Below are positions 6,545 through 15,089 of a DNA stretch of 36,315 nucleotides, one piece after another. The DNA comes from Gillisia sp. GTDB lineage: Bacteria > Bacteroidota > Bacteroidia > Flavobacteriales > Flavobacteriaceae. A program made the translations under genes and the position numbers. The notes beneath the pieces are model-generated. The model saw only the letters and a list, made by a program, of their open reading frames with translations, had not been told where the DNA came from and did not search any database. The stretch lies in contig JAGXIL010000003.1 in assembly GCA_024635655.1 (NCBI GenBank), positions 1-36,315 of the forward strand, read 5' to 3'. Within the stretch, counting starts at the first letter, position 1. The number at the start of each line of letters is the position of its first letter.

Positions 6545-7324
6545 TACCTTATTATATCGATTAGTTTAATAAAAATAACTTATAACGAATCAAAATGTGT
6601 AACTGCATATATCCATTCAAAAACTAATTTTGAACTACTATAAAAAATGGGATCTCCTTTAGGGACTTAATGAGGATTAGTGAACCAATCGCGATATTCA
6701 TCTGGCAAAGAATTAAAACTTTAACACGTTTTTAACTATATTTGTAGTTATAAACCTACAGTTTTGAATGAAATGATTTATTATTTAATCACACAATTTG
6801 TGTGGAATTCTTCTAGATCACCCCTCAGAAGAAAATTTACGATGTCCTTAAGAAATAATTAAATTGGATCCTTTGAAGGACGTTATTGTCAGAAGAGATT
6901 TAAGAAGAGGGTCAATAGAAGTGGCTTCATTTCGGTTACTCCTGTGTTGAGACACAGGAAATCCACCTTAAACTTACTTCATTGGTGTCTAGGTTAAGGT
7001 GATAGAGAGAATCAGTTTCTGTTATTCAATTTTCCATTCAAAATTTTAGCGGGCAAGCTTTCATCCATCATGAACGAAAAACATCAAATATCTCGGCCGC
7101 ATCAACTTCTAAAGGATTAATTCCTTTGAATTCCCATGCTATTTAAAATTTCTTAACCGGATCTCCTTGAGAAGTTCTAATATTGGTAGTGTTTTTACGG
7201 TACAAACTACGGGGAAAAGTAGGGAGTATGGATATTTAAAATATTATTAAGGGTCTGCCAGTTCCTTTTTTTCTTGTTGCCAATTGAACAACTTCGGATA
7301 GGATTAGACGGCCGCTTCAGCCCT
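6545..7324. other. 780-base gap without a clear gene; holds hairpins and possible gene remnant
   Basis: No supported gene is present. The gap contains a dyad TTCAAAA / TTTTGAA at 6616-6634 (7-base arms, 5-base loop) upstream of the promoter, and two stable-looking hairpins at 6940-7001 listed separately. On the minus strand 7068-7142 is a short stop-free stretch of coding-like composition (it reads E-F-K-G-I-N-P-L-E-V-D-A-A-E-I-F-D-V-F) that has no start codon and may be the decayed end of a lost gene; this is uncertain. Confidence 0.4.
6940..7001. repeat. Two consecutive stem-loops in non-coding gap
   Basis: Stem 1 is TCCTGTGT (6940-6947) with ACACAGGA (6952-6959), a perfect 8-base stem with a 4-base loop. 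Five bases later stem 2 is CACCTTAA (6964-6971) with TTAAGGTG (6994-7001), another perfect 8-base stem with a 22-base loop. Tandem stems like these occur in small RNAs, recombination sites and replication or transfer origins; nothing here decides which. Confidence 0.4.
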
Positions 7325-7891
7325 TTATTTCGATTTATATTCAGGACAGGCATCAGATGTCCAATAGATCTCATTGAAAACTTCACAAAACCTGATGGTA
7401 TTTTTCCATTCTTCAGTTTTGAATTTGAATTCATCCTGCCAGTGTGGAATTAAAGGATTCACAATATCTTCCTCTTCAAGCCAATCGATCCAAAACAATA
7501 AGTAATCTTCTGTTCCCAGTTTTTCATTCTTTTTAAGCCATTGCATGAGTGCAGGAGGATCATCGCGCACATTCTCCAGAACGCCAAGCTCTTCCCAAAA
7601 ATATTTCTCGTGCTTATAAAGATCCACTACCTCTTCCAGGCTTGAATAGAGGCTGCTGAATTTACTTTCCGGATTTTTGTCTGTGCAGCAGCAACTCATT
7701 CCATCAAAACACGAATTGACGTGCCGGTGGTTGTAACTATAGTCGTAAAGATTTTCATATTTTAAGATCCACCATGTGATCTTTGGGACATTATAAAAGC
7801 CGTCTTTATTTAGACCATCCAAAACCTCAATAGCTTCTTCTATTTCTCTCAGGTAGAGATCGCGGTTTGGGTGTAGAAATGAGGTGCTCAT
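7325..7891 (-). CDS. Hypothetical protein (188 aa)
   Basis: The function is unknown. The protein is acidic and rich in W, Y and E, with no signal peptide or membrane helix. A cysteine cluster C-F-D-G-M-S-C-C-C near residues 61-69 is unusual for a cytoplasmic protein and could bind metal, although no second cluster completes a known motif. The rest is predicted helical, with aromatic-acidic patches (D-W-L-E-E-E-D). It starts at ATG 7891, is followed by the large gap, and is the first of the minus-strand genes, with no promoter recognised. Confidence 0.55.
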   Translation of the reverse strand: MSTSFLHPNRDLYLREIEEAIEVLDGLNKDGFYNVPKITWWILKYENLYDYSYNHRHVNSCFDGMSCCCTDKNPESKFSSLYSSLEEVVDLYKHEKYFWEELGVLENVRDDPPALMQWLKKNEKLGTEDYLLFWIDWLEEEDIVNPLIPHWQDEFKFKTEEWKNTIRFCEVFNEIYWTSDACPEYKSK

Positions 7892-8203
7892 TTTCAGTTA
7901 TTACAGATGACATCTAATTAGGAGGTACTAAATTTATAAAAAATTAGGAAAGGCGATAGACTTGTCGAATATTATTGTTGGCATCATGAATACTCATTTT
8001 AAAATAGTTCAAGAATTGACAGGTCTTTGGTAGAGGCACTGAATTTTATTTAACTATTAATCTTCAAACTTAGAAAGGAAAATATTTCCTGGTTTAAATA
8101 AAAATTTTAAATTTACTGACACAGGCCATCTTCCCTACAGAAGGTCTTTAGATTTACCCATTTTATAACCCACCGCTTATTAACTCATAATTAATTACAA
8201 AAT
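7892..8203. promoter_or_regulatory. Intergenic region between divergent genes
   Basis: This 312-base AT-rich stretch separates the minus-strand gene starting at 7891 from the plus-strand biosynthetic operon starting at 8204, so promoters for both should lie here. I found no full TTG / TAnnTTTG pair on either strand. An 11-base palindrome AGATG-A-CATCT lies at 7905-7915, close to the minus-strand start, and is a possible operator. Confidence 0.4.
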
Positions 8204-9028
8204 ATGAATACGGGAATTTGCCTCGAAGATATTGATCTTAGCGCAGAAATGCCATCACATACATTCTTAGCTATTCAAAATGAATTGCATAACAACAAAG
8301 TAGTGATTTTAAAAAAACAGAGTATTTCTGATGAACAATACTTGAACTTCGCTCTTAAATTCGGTGCTATTTTTCAGTCTGGTAACAATCCGGTTTTAGG
8401 TAAAGATGGTAATGATAATGATATTGTTGTGGTTGGCAATCAGGCAAAAGAGTACAAGAACTCCTATTTAGGGCATCAAGAGGTTTTGCCTCATTCAGAT
8501 CACCAATGGATTCAAAATCCCTCATCTTTATCAATGCTTTACGCTATAGATGTGGACAAAAATGCTGCTCCAACAACCTGGACTAATATGGCTTTAGCTT
8601 ATTCCACTTTGGATGACAGTTTAAAAGACCAGATCAAGAATGTGAAAACTATAACTTATAATCCTTTCTTTAGACCGTTTGGATCTGTGAGCGCGAAATA
8701 TGTTAACAGAAACATAGATACTCCGCCAGGTGAGATTTTTGAACATCCTTTGGTAAGAACCCACCCTATAACGCAAGAAAAAATATTGTATATGCACCGG
8801 GCATATGAAATGGAATTCAGGGGAATGAATTATGATGAGGGATTTGCTCTTTGGTGTAAGCTAAACGGCCATATAGATAGTTTGGAATGTAAATATTCTC
8901 ACGAATGGGAGGCTGGTGATCTGGTCATATGGGACAACCGAGCTACGATCCATTATCGTCCTTCTTTTGCCCCAGATGTGCGCAGAGTATTAAAACGAAT
9001 TTCAATTAGTGGGGAGAGACCATTTTAA
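8204..9028 (+). CDS. TauD/TfdA-family Fe(II)/2-oxoglutarate dioxygenase
   Basis: The 274-aa product has the iron-binding triad of this family: H97-x-D99 in L-P-H-S-D-H-Q-W, and H250 in R-A-T-I-H-Y-R, followed by arginines R261 and R265 that would bind 2-oxoglutarate. The spacing from the last histidine to the arginines (11 and 15 residues) matches TauD. Such enzymes hydroxylate or oxidise small molecules with O2, releasing CO2 and succinate. The substrate cannot be read from sequence; relatives act on taurine, sulfonates, phosphonates, amino acids and natural-product intermediates. It is the first gene of a seven-gene operon with sugar-related enzymes, so a role in making or trimming a modified sugar or metabolite is more likely than sulfur scavenging. 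Start ATG 8204; length is normal for the family. Confidence 0.85.
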   Translation: MNTGICLEDIDLSAEMPSHTFLAIQNELHNNKVVILKKQSISDEQYLNFALKFGAIFQSGNNPVLGKDGNDNDIVVVGNQAKEYKNSYLGHQEVLPHSDHQWIQNPSSLSMLYAIDVDKNAAPTTWTNMALAYSTLDDSLKDQIKNVKTITYNPFFRPFGSVSAKYVNRNIDTPPGEIFEHPLVRTHPITQEKILYMHRAYEMEFRGMNYDEGFALWCKLNGHIDSLECKYSHEWEAGDLVIWDNRATIHYRPSFAPDVRRVLKRISISGERPF

Positions 9029-9057
9029 AACTATTAAAAATTTACAAGAATTGTAGA

Positions 9058-10530
9058 ATGGCAGAATCCACTAATGTTAGAATAATTTTAATTGGCTGCG
9101 GACCACATGCTAAGAGAATATATTTGCCTGCTTTGCAACGTTTGGCAAACGTTGAGCTTTCGCTTATAATTGAGTTAAAGGAAAAAGAACAGGATCTTTT
9201 AGAACATGGAGAGCAGTTGAAAAATACGGATTTCTGGTTCATTGATGCCTTTGAAAATACTCTACCGGAGCATTTATTTCGGAGGCTTTCTGAATATGTT
9301 CACAAGAACAGAATTGACGGAGTGATCATTGCTACAGAACCAATGGTTCACGTGGCATATTCACTGTGGGCACTTGAAAACAAATTAAATATCTTACTTG
9401 ATAAACCAATTTCTACCTACAGAAATGTTACGACAAGTCCTGAAAGTGCCAACAATATCTTAATGGATTATCTGGATCTCATGGAAAAATATGTCGAGGT
9501 TCAGAAGAACAAGGAAACTGTGTTTATCATTAATTCTCAAAGACGTTTTCACGATGGATTTGAGTTTGTAAAGAGTCAACTCAATGAGGTTGCAAAAAAG
9601 ACAGGATGTCCTGCGACTTTTATTCAGGCATATCACTGTGATGGTCAATGGCGGCTTCCTTCAGAAATAGTGACGCAGGAGTATCATCCGTATTGTTATG
9701 GATATGGAAAGGGGTCTCATAGCGGGTACCACATCTTTGATACCGTATACCAGTTGTACAAGTCTTCTATAATTGGAGACAAGATGGCCGATGAGATGGA
9801 AATTATCAGCTCATTTGTTCAACCCAATGGATTTTTTAAACAGCTAAACGCAAATGACTACAAAAAAATTTTTGGGGAGGCTTACTCTGAGGTTGCGAAA
9901 TGGTCGGATGAAGAGTTAAACGTTCTGTGTAAAGACTTTGGAGAAATCGATCTTTCCTCAATAATTAACTTGATAAAAGATGATCAAACAGTCGCGAATC
10001 TGAGCATAAATCTACTGCATAACGGGTTTGCTGGAAGAACCTGGATGCATCCCGGCACGGATCTCTATAAAGGAAATGGCAGAATCAAACACGAGAGCTA
10101 TCAAATTCAACAAGGCCCTTTTCAGAATATTCAAATCCATGCCTATCAAGGCACAGACAAACATGATATAAATAATGGAGTTGAAGATCATTTGGGTGGT
10201 AAGAATCATTTCGATGTCTTTGTTTTTCGAAACCCAATCGTCTCCAACGGCGGTCATTCTCCAGAAAAATATCAATTTTCTGATTTAGCAGGTCAATTTT
10301 CGAACGACTCCATGATCAAAATGGAGTCCGTTAAATTTAAAGTAGTTGAAGATTTTATCGATTTTTTGAGCGGTAAAAAAACAAAAGAGCAGCTTAGGTC
10401 GAGAATAGATGACCATCTTATTCCGGTGAAAATAATGAGCGGTATATACAGATCTCATATTCATCGAAAAGCCAAGGAAGATTGTGTTGTGAAATATAAT
10501 TTTGATTCTAAAATAGCAGAATTGGTATGA
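9058..10530 (+). CDS. Gfo/Idh/MocA-family oxidoreductase (490 aa)
   Basis: The N-terminus is a Rossmann fold: V-R-I-I-L-I-G-C-G-P-H-A (residues 7-18), then an alpha/beta stretch leading to D-K-P at 115-117, whose K116 is the conserved catalytic-site lysine of the family (usually E-K-P). These enzymes use NAD(P) to oxidise or reduce sugars and related polyols. At 490 residues it is longer than the usual 330-400, with an extended C-terminal half that includes H-rich segments (for example around residues 190-225) and is not recognised. It follows the dioxygenase by 29 bases and overlaps the next gene by four bases (ATGA), so it is certainly co-expressed with it. A nucleotide-sugar or amino-sugar substrate is plausible but inferred. 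Confidence 0.75.
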   Translation: MAESTNVRIILIGCGPHAKRIYLPALQRLANVELSLIIELKEKEQDLLEHGEQLKNTDFWFIDAFENTLPEHLFRRLSEYVHKNRIDGVIIATEPMVHVAYSLWALENKLNILLDKPISTYRNVTTSPESANNILMDYLDLMEKYVEVQKNKETVFIINSQRRFHDGFEFVKSQLNEVAKKTGCPATFIQAYHCDGQWRLPSEIVTQEYHPYCYGYGKGSHSGYHIFDTVYQLYKSSIIGDKMADEMEIISSFVQPNGFFKQLNANDYKKIFGEAYSEVAKWSDEELNVLCKDFGEIDLSSIINLIKDDQTVANLSINLLHNGFAGRTWMHPGTDLYKGNGRIKHESYQIQQGPFQNIQIHAYQGTDKHDINNGVEDHLGGKNHFDVFVFRNPIVSNGGHSPEKYQFSDLAGQFSNDSMIKMESVKFKVVEDFIDFLSGKKTKEQLRSRIDDHLIPVKIMSGIYRSHIHRKAKEDCVVKYNFDSKIAELV

Positions 10531-11462
10531 AAATAATTTTCATTGACAGCTCTGTTAAAGAACCGGAGGTATATAAAAAAATATTTGGCAATGAAGGAGA
10601 AAAATACCTGGTAACGACCAATTTTGATAAATATTCCCTTGAAGAAATTGACATAGCTATAATTTGGCTTCAGGTACCGCCCATAATTAGTTCTTTTTCA
10701 AATTTAGAGCTGATTCTTGTTTGCGGGAGCGGAATTGATCACATATTAGATAACAACAGGTTACCAGAAGATGTACCTATAATAAGATTGGTTGATCATG
10801 ATCTAAGAAAAAGAGTGGCAAATTATGTATTGGATCATATTTTAGAATATCAAAAAAAGTTGGTTACTGCGGATGATAAACTTCTGGCAGGGGGTGAACG
10901 GTTAAAAGAAGAAAGTGCCAATCAATCTAATTTAAAGGTGGGTATAATGGGCTTAGGATTGATTGGAAGCACCGTCGCCCAAACTTTAGAATCACTGGGA
11001 ATAGAAGTGTATGGCTGGGCCAGGACCAATAAAAAAAGAGTGATTAAGAGTGTTTTTATTGGTCGATCATCCTTAAGCATCTTTGCCAGACAATGTGATG
11101 TAATAGTCTGTCAACTTCCTTTAACTCCGGCAACCACAGGTATCCTAAATAAAGAATTGTTTAACTCAATGCCTAAAGGGGGATATATTATAAATGTAGG
11201 GAGGGGAGCACACTTAGATGATGATGACCTAATAGACGCCATAGAGACGGGTCAGCTGTTAGGAGCCTCACTGGACGTTTTCACCATAGAACCCTTACCC
11301 GAAAACCATCCTTTTCATGAAATTCCTGAGATCAGGATAACTCCACATATCGCGGGTATTATTGATCCTGAAAAACAGGCAAGTTATGCCTATAATGTAA
11401 TTCAGAAATTTTATAGGAGAAAAAGGGTGGAAGGAATTGTAATACATAAGGACAGATATTGA
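10527..11462 (+). CDS. D-isomer-specific 2-hydroxyacid dehydrogenase
   Basis: The 311-aa product has an NAD-binding signature G-L-G-L-I-G at 142-147 and the three catalytic residues of the family: R226 in N-V-G-R-G, E255 in I-E-P-L-P, and H274 in T-P-H-I-A-G. It is most like the glyoxylate/hydroxypyruvate reductase or phosphoglycerate-dehydrogenase-like branch, without an ACT domain. It interconverts a 2-oxoacid and a D-2-hydroxyacid with NAD(P)H. The start at 10527 overlaps the preceding stop (ATGA), meaning coupled translation. In this operon it probably works on an acid made or used by the two preceding oxidoreductases; the substrate is not known. Confidence 0.88.
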   Translation: MKIIFIDSSVKEPEVYKKIFGNEGEKYLVTTNFDKYSLEEIDIAIIWLQVPPIISSFSNLELILVCGSGIDHILDNNRLPEDVPIIRLVDHDLRKRVANYVLDHILEYQKKLVTADDKLLAGGERLKEESANQSNLKVGIMGLGLIGSTVAQTLESLGIEVYGWARTNKKRVIKSVFIGRSSLSIFARQCDVIVCQLPLTPATTGILNKELFNSMPKGGYIINVGRGAHLDDDDLIDAIETGQLLGASLDVFTIEPLPENHPFHEIPEIRITPHIAGIIDPEKQASYAYNVIQKFYRRKRVEGIVIHKDRY

Positions 11463-11469
11463 TCAATAA

Positions 11470-12657
11470 ATGGAAGTAAGCACACCTAAATCTAATCTCT
11501 TTCTGTATTGCAATTATGTATATGGTATAGGACACCTTATCAGGTCTTTAGAGTTATCTAAAGGCTTGACGAACGACTTCAATGTTTATCTTTTATCCGG
11601 GGGTGAGCCCTTGCCAAACCTGGACATTTGTGACACCATCAATTTCATACAATTACCGGGGCTGTTTAAAAAGGAACAAGAGAAAGAATTAACCCCGGTT
11701 GACCAGAATATGTCATTATCTGAATGTTTTGTAAAAAGACAGGTGCTCATCGACCAATGGGTAAAGGAAATAAAGCCTGATGTGATTATAATGGAGCACT
11801 TTCCCTTCGGTCTTTTATTCGAAGAGGAATCATTACATCTCATAGATTATGCTAAAGAATACAATCAGAACTTAAAGCTTGTATGTAGTGTGAGAGAGGT
11901 CATTGAGTCACCTCTTGGAGGACCAAATGATGGAAAAGTATGCCATATTCTCAATAAATATTTCGATTTGGTACTTGTTCATGGTGATGAACGAGTCATA
12001 CCTATTTCAAGAAGTTTTCCAAGAGTAAACAGCATACAAATACCTCTAATACATACCGGGTATGTAGTTGCCAAGAGATTTGTAGAACCTCTTCAAAACA
12101 CCCAAATGCCAATTCTGCTAGCTTCTGTGGCAGGCGGCAGGTTGGGAACTGAATTACTTGAGGCAGTAATAGAAAGCCACAAAGAATTAGTACCTCAGAT
12201 CCCCCATCAATTAATAATTTTTACCGGGGCATTCCAAGGTCAGACCTTGAAGAGATTTATTACAAAATCGACAGAAGAAAATAATGGAATAAAGATTTTA
12301 AAATTTGATCGATATCAATATCTCCACTATTTATCCTCTGCAGAAGTAGTAGTAAGCTTGGGTGGTTACAATTCCACGTTGGAGTCAATTTCATTAAAAA
12401 AGAAAGTTTTGATCTATGATAGGGATTTTGCAGGTAATAATAGAGAGCAAAACCTAAGAATTCGATCTTTAGAAGAGAAGGGTTGTTTAAAAACATTTAC
12501 AGGGGAAGATCTATCCCATGGAAGGCTATCAGAATTAATCCTTAGAGCTTTCAATTCGCAAAATGATCTTGTTTATGAAATAGATTTTAATGGTGTTGAA
12601 AGGTCCCGAGAGCAGATAATCAACCTGCAAACAGAAATTCAATGGTCGACCCCGTGA
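11470..12657 (+). CDS. Predicted glycosyltransferase, COG4671/MurG-like GT-B fold
   Basis: The 395-aa product begins with a GT-B N-terminal domain in which Y-G-I-G-H-L-I-R-S-L-E-L-S (about residues 18-30) matches the G-x-G-H-x-x-R-x-x-x-x-A motif of MurG-like and COG4671 glycosyltransferases. The C-terminal domain has S-L-G-G-Y-N-S-T-L-E (about 296-305) and a following D-R-x-F-A-G-N-N-R-E-Q-N segment typical of the nucleotide-sugar binding region. It would transfer a sugar from a nucleotide donor to an unknown acceptor in the cytoplasm or at the inner membrane face. There is no signal peptide. The gene starts seven bases after the dehydrogenase stop and overlaps the deacetylase start by 16 bases. 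Confidence 0.75.
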   Translation: MEVSTPKSNLFLYCNYVYGIGHLIRSLELSKGLTNDFNVYLLSGGEPLPNLDICDTINFIQLPGLFKKEQEKELTPVDQNMSLSECFVKRQVLIDQWVKEIKPDVIIMEHFPFGLLFEEESLHLIDYAKEYNQNLKLVCSVREVIESPLGGPNDGKVCHILNKYFDLVLVHGDERVIPISRSFPRVNSIQIPLIHTGYVVAKRFVEPLQNTQMPILLASVAGGRLGTELLEAVIESHKELVPQIPHQLIIFTGAFQGQTLKRFITKSTEENNGIKILKFDRYQYLHYLSSAEVVVSLGGYNSTLESISLKKKVLIYDRDFAGNNREQNLRIRSLEEKGCLKTFTGEDLSHGRLSELILRAFNSQNDLVYEIDFNGVERSREQIINLQTEIQWSTP

Positions 12658-13400
12658 AACTCAAGAAAGAACAAAGTTCATATAGAACGACGATTCTCTT
12701 ATATCATCAAATTGGAGAGACCTTACATAATAATGTGAACCCGGATTGCTTTTGTAGTAGGCAAAAGTTCTTGGAGCAGATGGAGTTCCTGAAATCTTCT
12801 TCTATTGAGGTTATCAGTTTAGACCGTGCTTTGATTACTCTATTTTCTGAAGGTCAACCTCAAAAAGATCAAGTGGTTTTAACGTTCGATGACGGTTGTG
12901 AATCTTTTTATGATGTGGCTCACCCGATATTGGAAAAATATGGTTTTCCTGCTACTATATACCCGGTTGTTGGTTCATTAGGGAAGGTTGCCAATTGGAA
13001 TGGCATAATTTATCCTCAACTGAAAATACTGGATCAACAGAAATTGATCACGCTTAGTAAAAATGGAGTGGAGATAGGGGGACACACAATGAATCATGTA
13101 AAACTGGATCAGGTTCAAAAAAAAGATGCATTTCAGGAAATAAAGAACTGTAAAACTGAATTAGAACAGATTCTTAATAAAGAGATAAGGACCTTTGCGT
13201 ATCCACATGGAAGACATAACTCAACCGTTATGGAAATTGTACAATGTGTTGGTTTTAAAAATGCCCTCACCTGTGAATCAAATTATGCTAACAACGCTCC
13301 TTCAATTTTTGAAATACCGAGAAAATATATAACCTATTACGATGATCTAAGGTCATTTAAAAATAAGCTTCTAATACATGAAACCATATCCTCTATTTGA
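12642..13400 (+). CDS. Polysaccharide deacetylase (NodB/CE4 family)
   Basis: The 252-aa product has the CE4 motifs: L-T-F-D-D-G at 80-85 (D83 base, D84 metal ligand), G-G-H-T-M-N-H at 146-152 (H148 and H152 metal ligands) and F-A-Y-P-H-G at 185-190. It lacks a recognisable signal peptide, so a cytoplasmic substrate such as a lipid-linked or nucleotide-linked N-acetyl sugar is more likely than a wall polymer. The ATG at 12642 lies inside the end of the glycosyltransferase gene (16-base overlap), and its own end overlaps the radical SAM gene by 23 bases. The overlaps show tight translational coupling. It presumably removes an acetyl group from the sugar added by the preceding enzyme. Confidence 0.88.
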   Translation: MVDPVKLKKEQSSYRTTILLYHQIGETLHNNVNPDCFCSRQKFLEQMEFLKSSSIEVISLDRALITLFSEGQPQKDQVVLTFDDGCESFYDVAHPILEKYGFPATIYPVVGSLGKVANWNGIIYPQLKILDQQKLITLSKNGVEIGGHTMNHVKLDQVQKKDAFQEIKNCKTELEQILNKEIRTFAYPHGRHNSTVMEIVQCVGFKNALTCESNYANNAPSIFEIPRKYITYYDDLRSFKNKLLIHETISSI

Positions 13401-14130
13401 AAAGATATCAATTGAATGTAATTCATTTTGCAATAGGTCCTGTTCATTTTGCACCAGGTCCATAGATAACAGAGAAAAAGTAAGAATGCCGACGGAGCTG
13501 GTTCATAAAGTTTTATATGAACTGGCTGAAGTTAATTATAAAGGTCTTATATCTTTTCATTTCTACAATGAGATCTTCACCGATAAAAGAATATTTTCTT
13601 TCTATGAAAAATGCAAGGAGCTCAATTTGTACAATTACCTGTTTACAAATGGTGATTTTTTGACTCCAGAGATCGTAAATAGGCTTAGTTCCTATAATAT
13701 TAAAGACTTCACCCTTTCCATTTATGATTGGGAATCAGATGATGACTTTGAAAGGAAGAAGGATAATTTTGATAGAGAACTGAAACTCTCTAATCGAGAT
13801 TGGAACTACAATGTTGTGAAAGGTGGGGAAAACTTCGGCAATCGAGCCGGGTATGTGAATCATAAAATTGAAGAATACGAATTACCCTTAAAAGCTGCCT
13901 GTTCAAAAATAGAAAACAAGCTTGAGATTAGATATGATGGAATAGCTGTAATGTGTTGCCTGGATTATTACGGGATACATAAGATAGGGGATGTTAAAGA
14001 GGAAAATATTATCGACATATGGTACAGTGAGGAAAAGCAAAAGCAGGTCGCAGACCTCAGAAAGGGCTTAAGAAATAAGTATAAGTTGTGTTCTAAGTGC
14101 TCAGATTATGTAATCCCTTTAAAAAGTTGA
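13378..14130 (+). CDS. Radical SAM protein with SPASM-like C-terminus
   Basis: The 250-aa product has the radical SAM cluster motif C18-x3-C22-x2-C25 (within F-C-N-R-S-C-S-F-C), followed by a partial TIM-barrel. The last 80 residues have the Cys-rich SPASM/twitch pattern: A-C-S-K near residue 179, V-M-C-C-L-D near 197, a G-D-V-x-x-E-N-I-I-D-I-W segment, and L-C-S-K-C-S-D near 242. Radical SAM enzymes use an iron-sulfur cluster and S-adenosylmethionine to make a carbon radical; SPASM members modify peptides, sugars or other small substrates. At 250 aa it is short. The start at 13378 lies in the end of the deacetylase gene and is the only in-frame ATG ahead of the cluster. Its substrate is unknown. 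Confidence 0.82.
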   Translation: MKPYPLFEKISIECNSFCNRSCSFCTRSIDNREKVRMPTELVHKVLYELAEVNYKGLISFHFYNEIFTDKRIFSFYEKCKELNLYNYLFTNGDFLTPEIVNRLSSYNIKDFTLSIYDWESDDDFERKKDNFDRELKLSNRDWNYNVVKGGENFGNRAGYVNHKIEEYELPLKAACSKIENKLEIRYDGIAVMCCLDYYGIHKIGDVKEENIIDIWYSEEKQKQVADLRKGLRNKYKLCSKCSDYVIPLKS

Positions 14131-14137
14131 TCCTTTT

Positions 14138-15001
14138 ATGAGCAATATCTTAAAAAAGATTAGAAGGTTACTAGAGTTACCTAACCAGCTTCTTGTTGTT
14201 ATAGACAGATTAAATGCATTAGAAGCTAAATTAGACAGAATTAAACAAGAGGTAACCTATTCGGTCCAAGATCAATCATATAAAATGAATTCAGTTACAG
14301 AAAAAATGATTGACAATCATTTTTTCCAGTTGGAATCACTCATATACATATTGAGAACCCTTCCCAATATCAAAGAATTGCCTCCCACCAGAGGCTGGGC
14401 TGGATCTCCAGATTTTTTAGCTCAATTAATAAAGATTATCATCGATTCAAAACCAGATCAGGTTTTGGAGCTTGGTAGTGGCACTTCAACTGTTGTTATT
14501 GGTTCAGCTTTAATCAAGAACGATCATGGAAAGGTTATATCCCTCGATCACGAAATAAAATACGCCAATCTTACCCGGGAGAATCTAAAATTCAATGGTA
14601 TAGATTCTTTATCATCCGTTTTTCACTGTCCCTTGCGGGAATACCAAATTAATGGTGAAAAATGGTTGTGGTATGATATTTCCCAAATTAGATTGAATCA
14701 TAAGATCAACCTGCTCATAATCGATGGTCCACCGGGTTCTCTTCAGAAGATGTCCAGGTATCCTGCAATACCATTACTCTTTGAACACTTCGCAGTAAGG
14801 ACAACTGTCGTTCTAGATGATTCCAAAAGAGAAGACGAAACTTTAGTAGTCAAGAAATGGCTGGTTTTTTTAGAGCAGAAAGGTTGTAAGGTGTTAGTGG
14901 AAGAATTTGGTCATTTTGAGAAAGGAATGACAGTTCTTAAAATTGACAGCTCATATTCATCCATAGATAGTCAACAGGAATTTGATAAGCATTTAAAGTG
15001 A
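14138..15001 (+). CDS. Class I SAM-dependent methyltransferase with N-terminal coiled coil
   Basis: The 287-aa product has a charged N-terminal helix of about 80 residues likely to form a coiled coil, then a Rossmann methyltransferase. Motif I is V-L-E-L-G-S-G-T-S-T (109-118), an acidic end to the next strand is V-I-S-L-D-H-E (133-139), and L-I-I-D-G-P-P-G (193-200) matches the post-II/IV region. The D-G-P-P motif resembles the O-methyltransferase/FkbM-like groups that act on sugars and small molecules. It is the seventh gene of the operon, eight bases after the radical SAM gene. It would methylate the product of the earlier enzymes; the site is unknown. Confidence 0.8.
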   Translation: MSNILKKIRRLLELPNQLLVVIDRLNALEAKLDRIKQEVTYSVQDQSYKMNSVTEKMIDNHFFQLESLIYILRTLPNIKELPPTRGWAGSPDFLAQLIKIIIDSKPDQVLELGSGTSTVVIGSALIKNDHGKVISLDHEIKYANLTRENLKFNGIDSLSSVFHCPLREYQINGEKWLWYDISQIRLNHKINLLIIDGPPGSLQKMSRYPAIPLLFEHFAVRTTVVLDDSKREDETLVVKKWLVFLEQKGCKVLVEEFGHFEKGMTVLKIDSSYSSIDSQQEFDKHLK

Positions 15002-15002
15002 A

Positions 15003-15089
15003 ATGAAAGACATAATTAACTTCCTAATCAGCATCCATAATTTTGAAGAAAAACTTTTGAAATTTATTCTACCAACTCAACTTTTTTAA
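15003..15089 (+). pseudogene. 28-codon ORF, possible stump of an eighth operon gene
   Basis: An ATG two bases after the methyltransferase stop opens a frame reading M-K-D-I-I-N-F-L-I-S-I-H-N-F-E-E-K and ending after 28 codons, having run 26 bases into the 3' end of the convergent gene at 15064. Position and coding-like start suggest the first part of a further operon gene cut off where the BREX-side DNA begins. It is equally possible that it is a chance reading frame; there is no homology to judge by. Confidence 0.25.
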
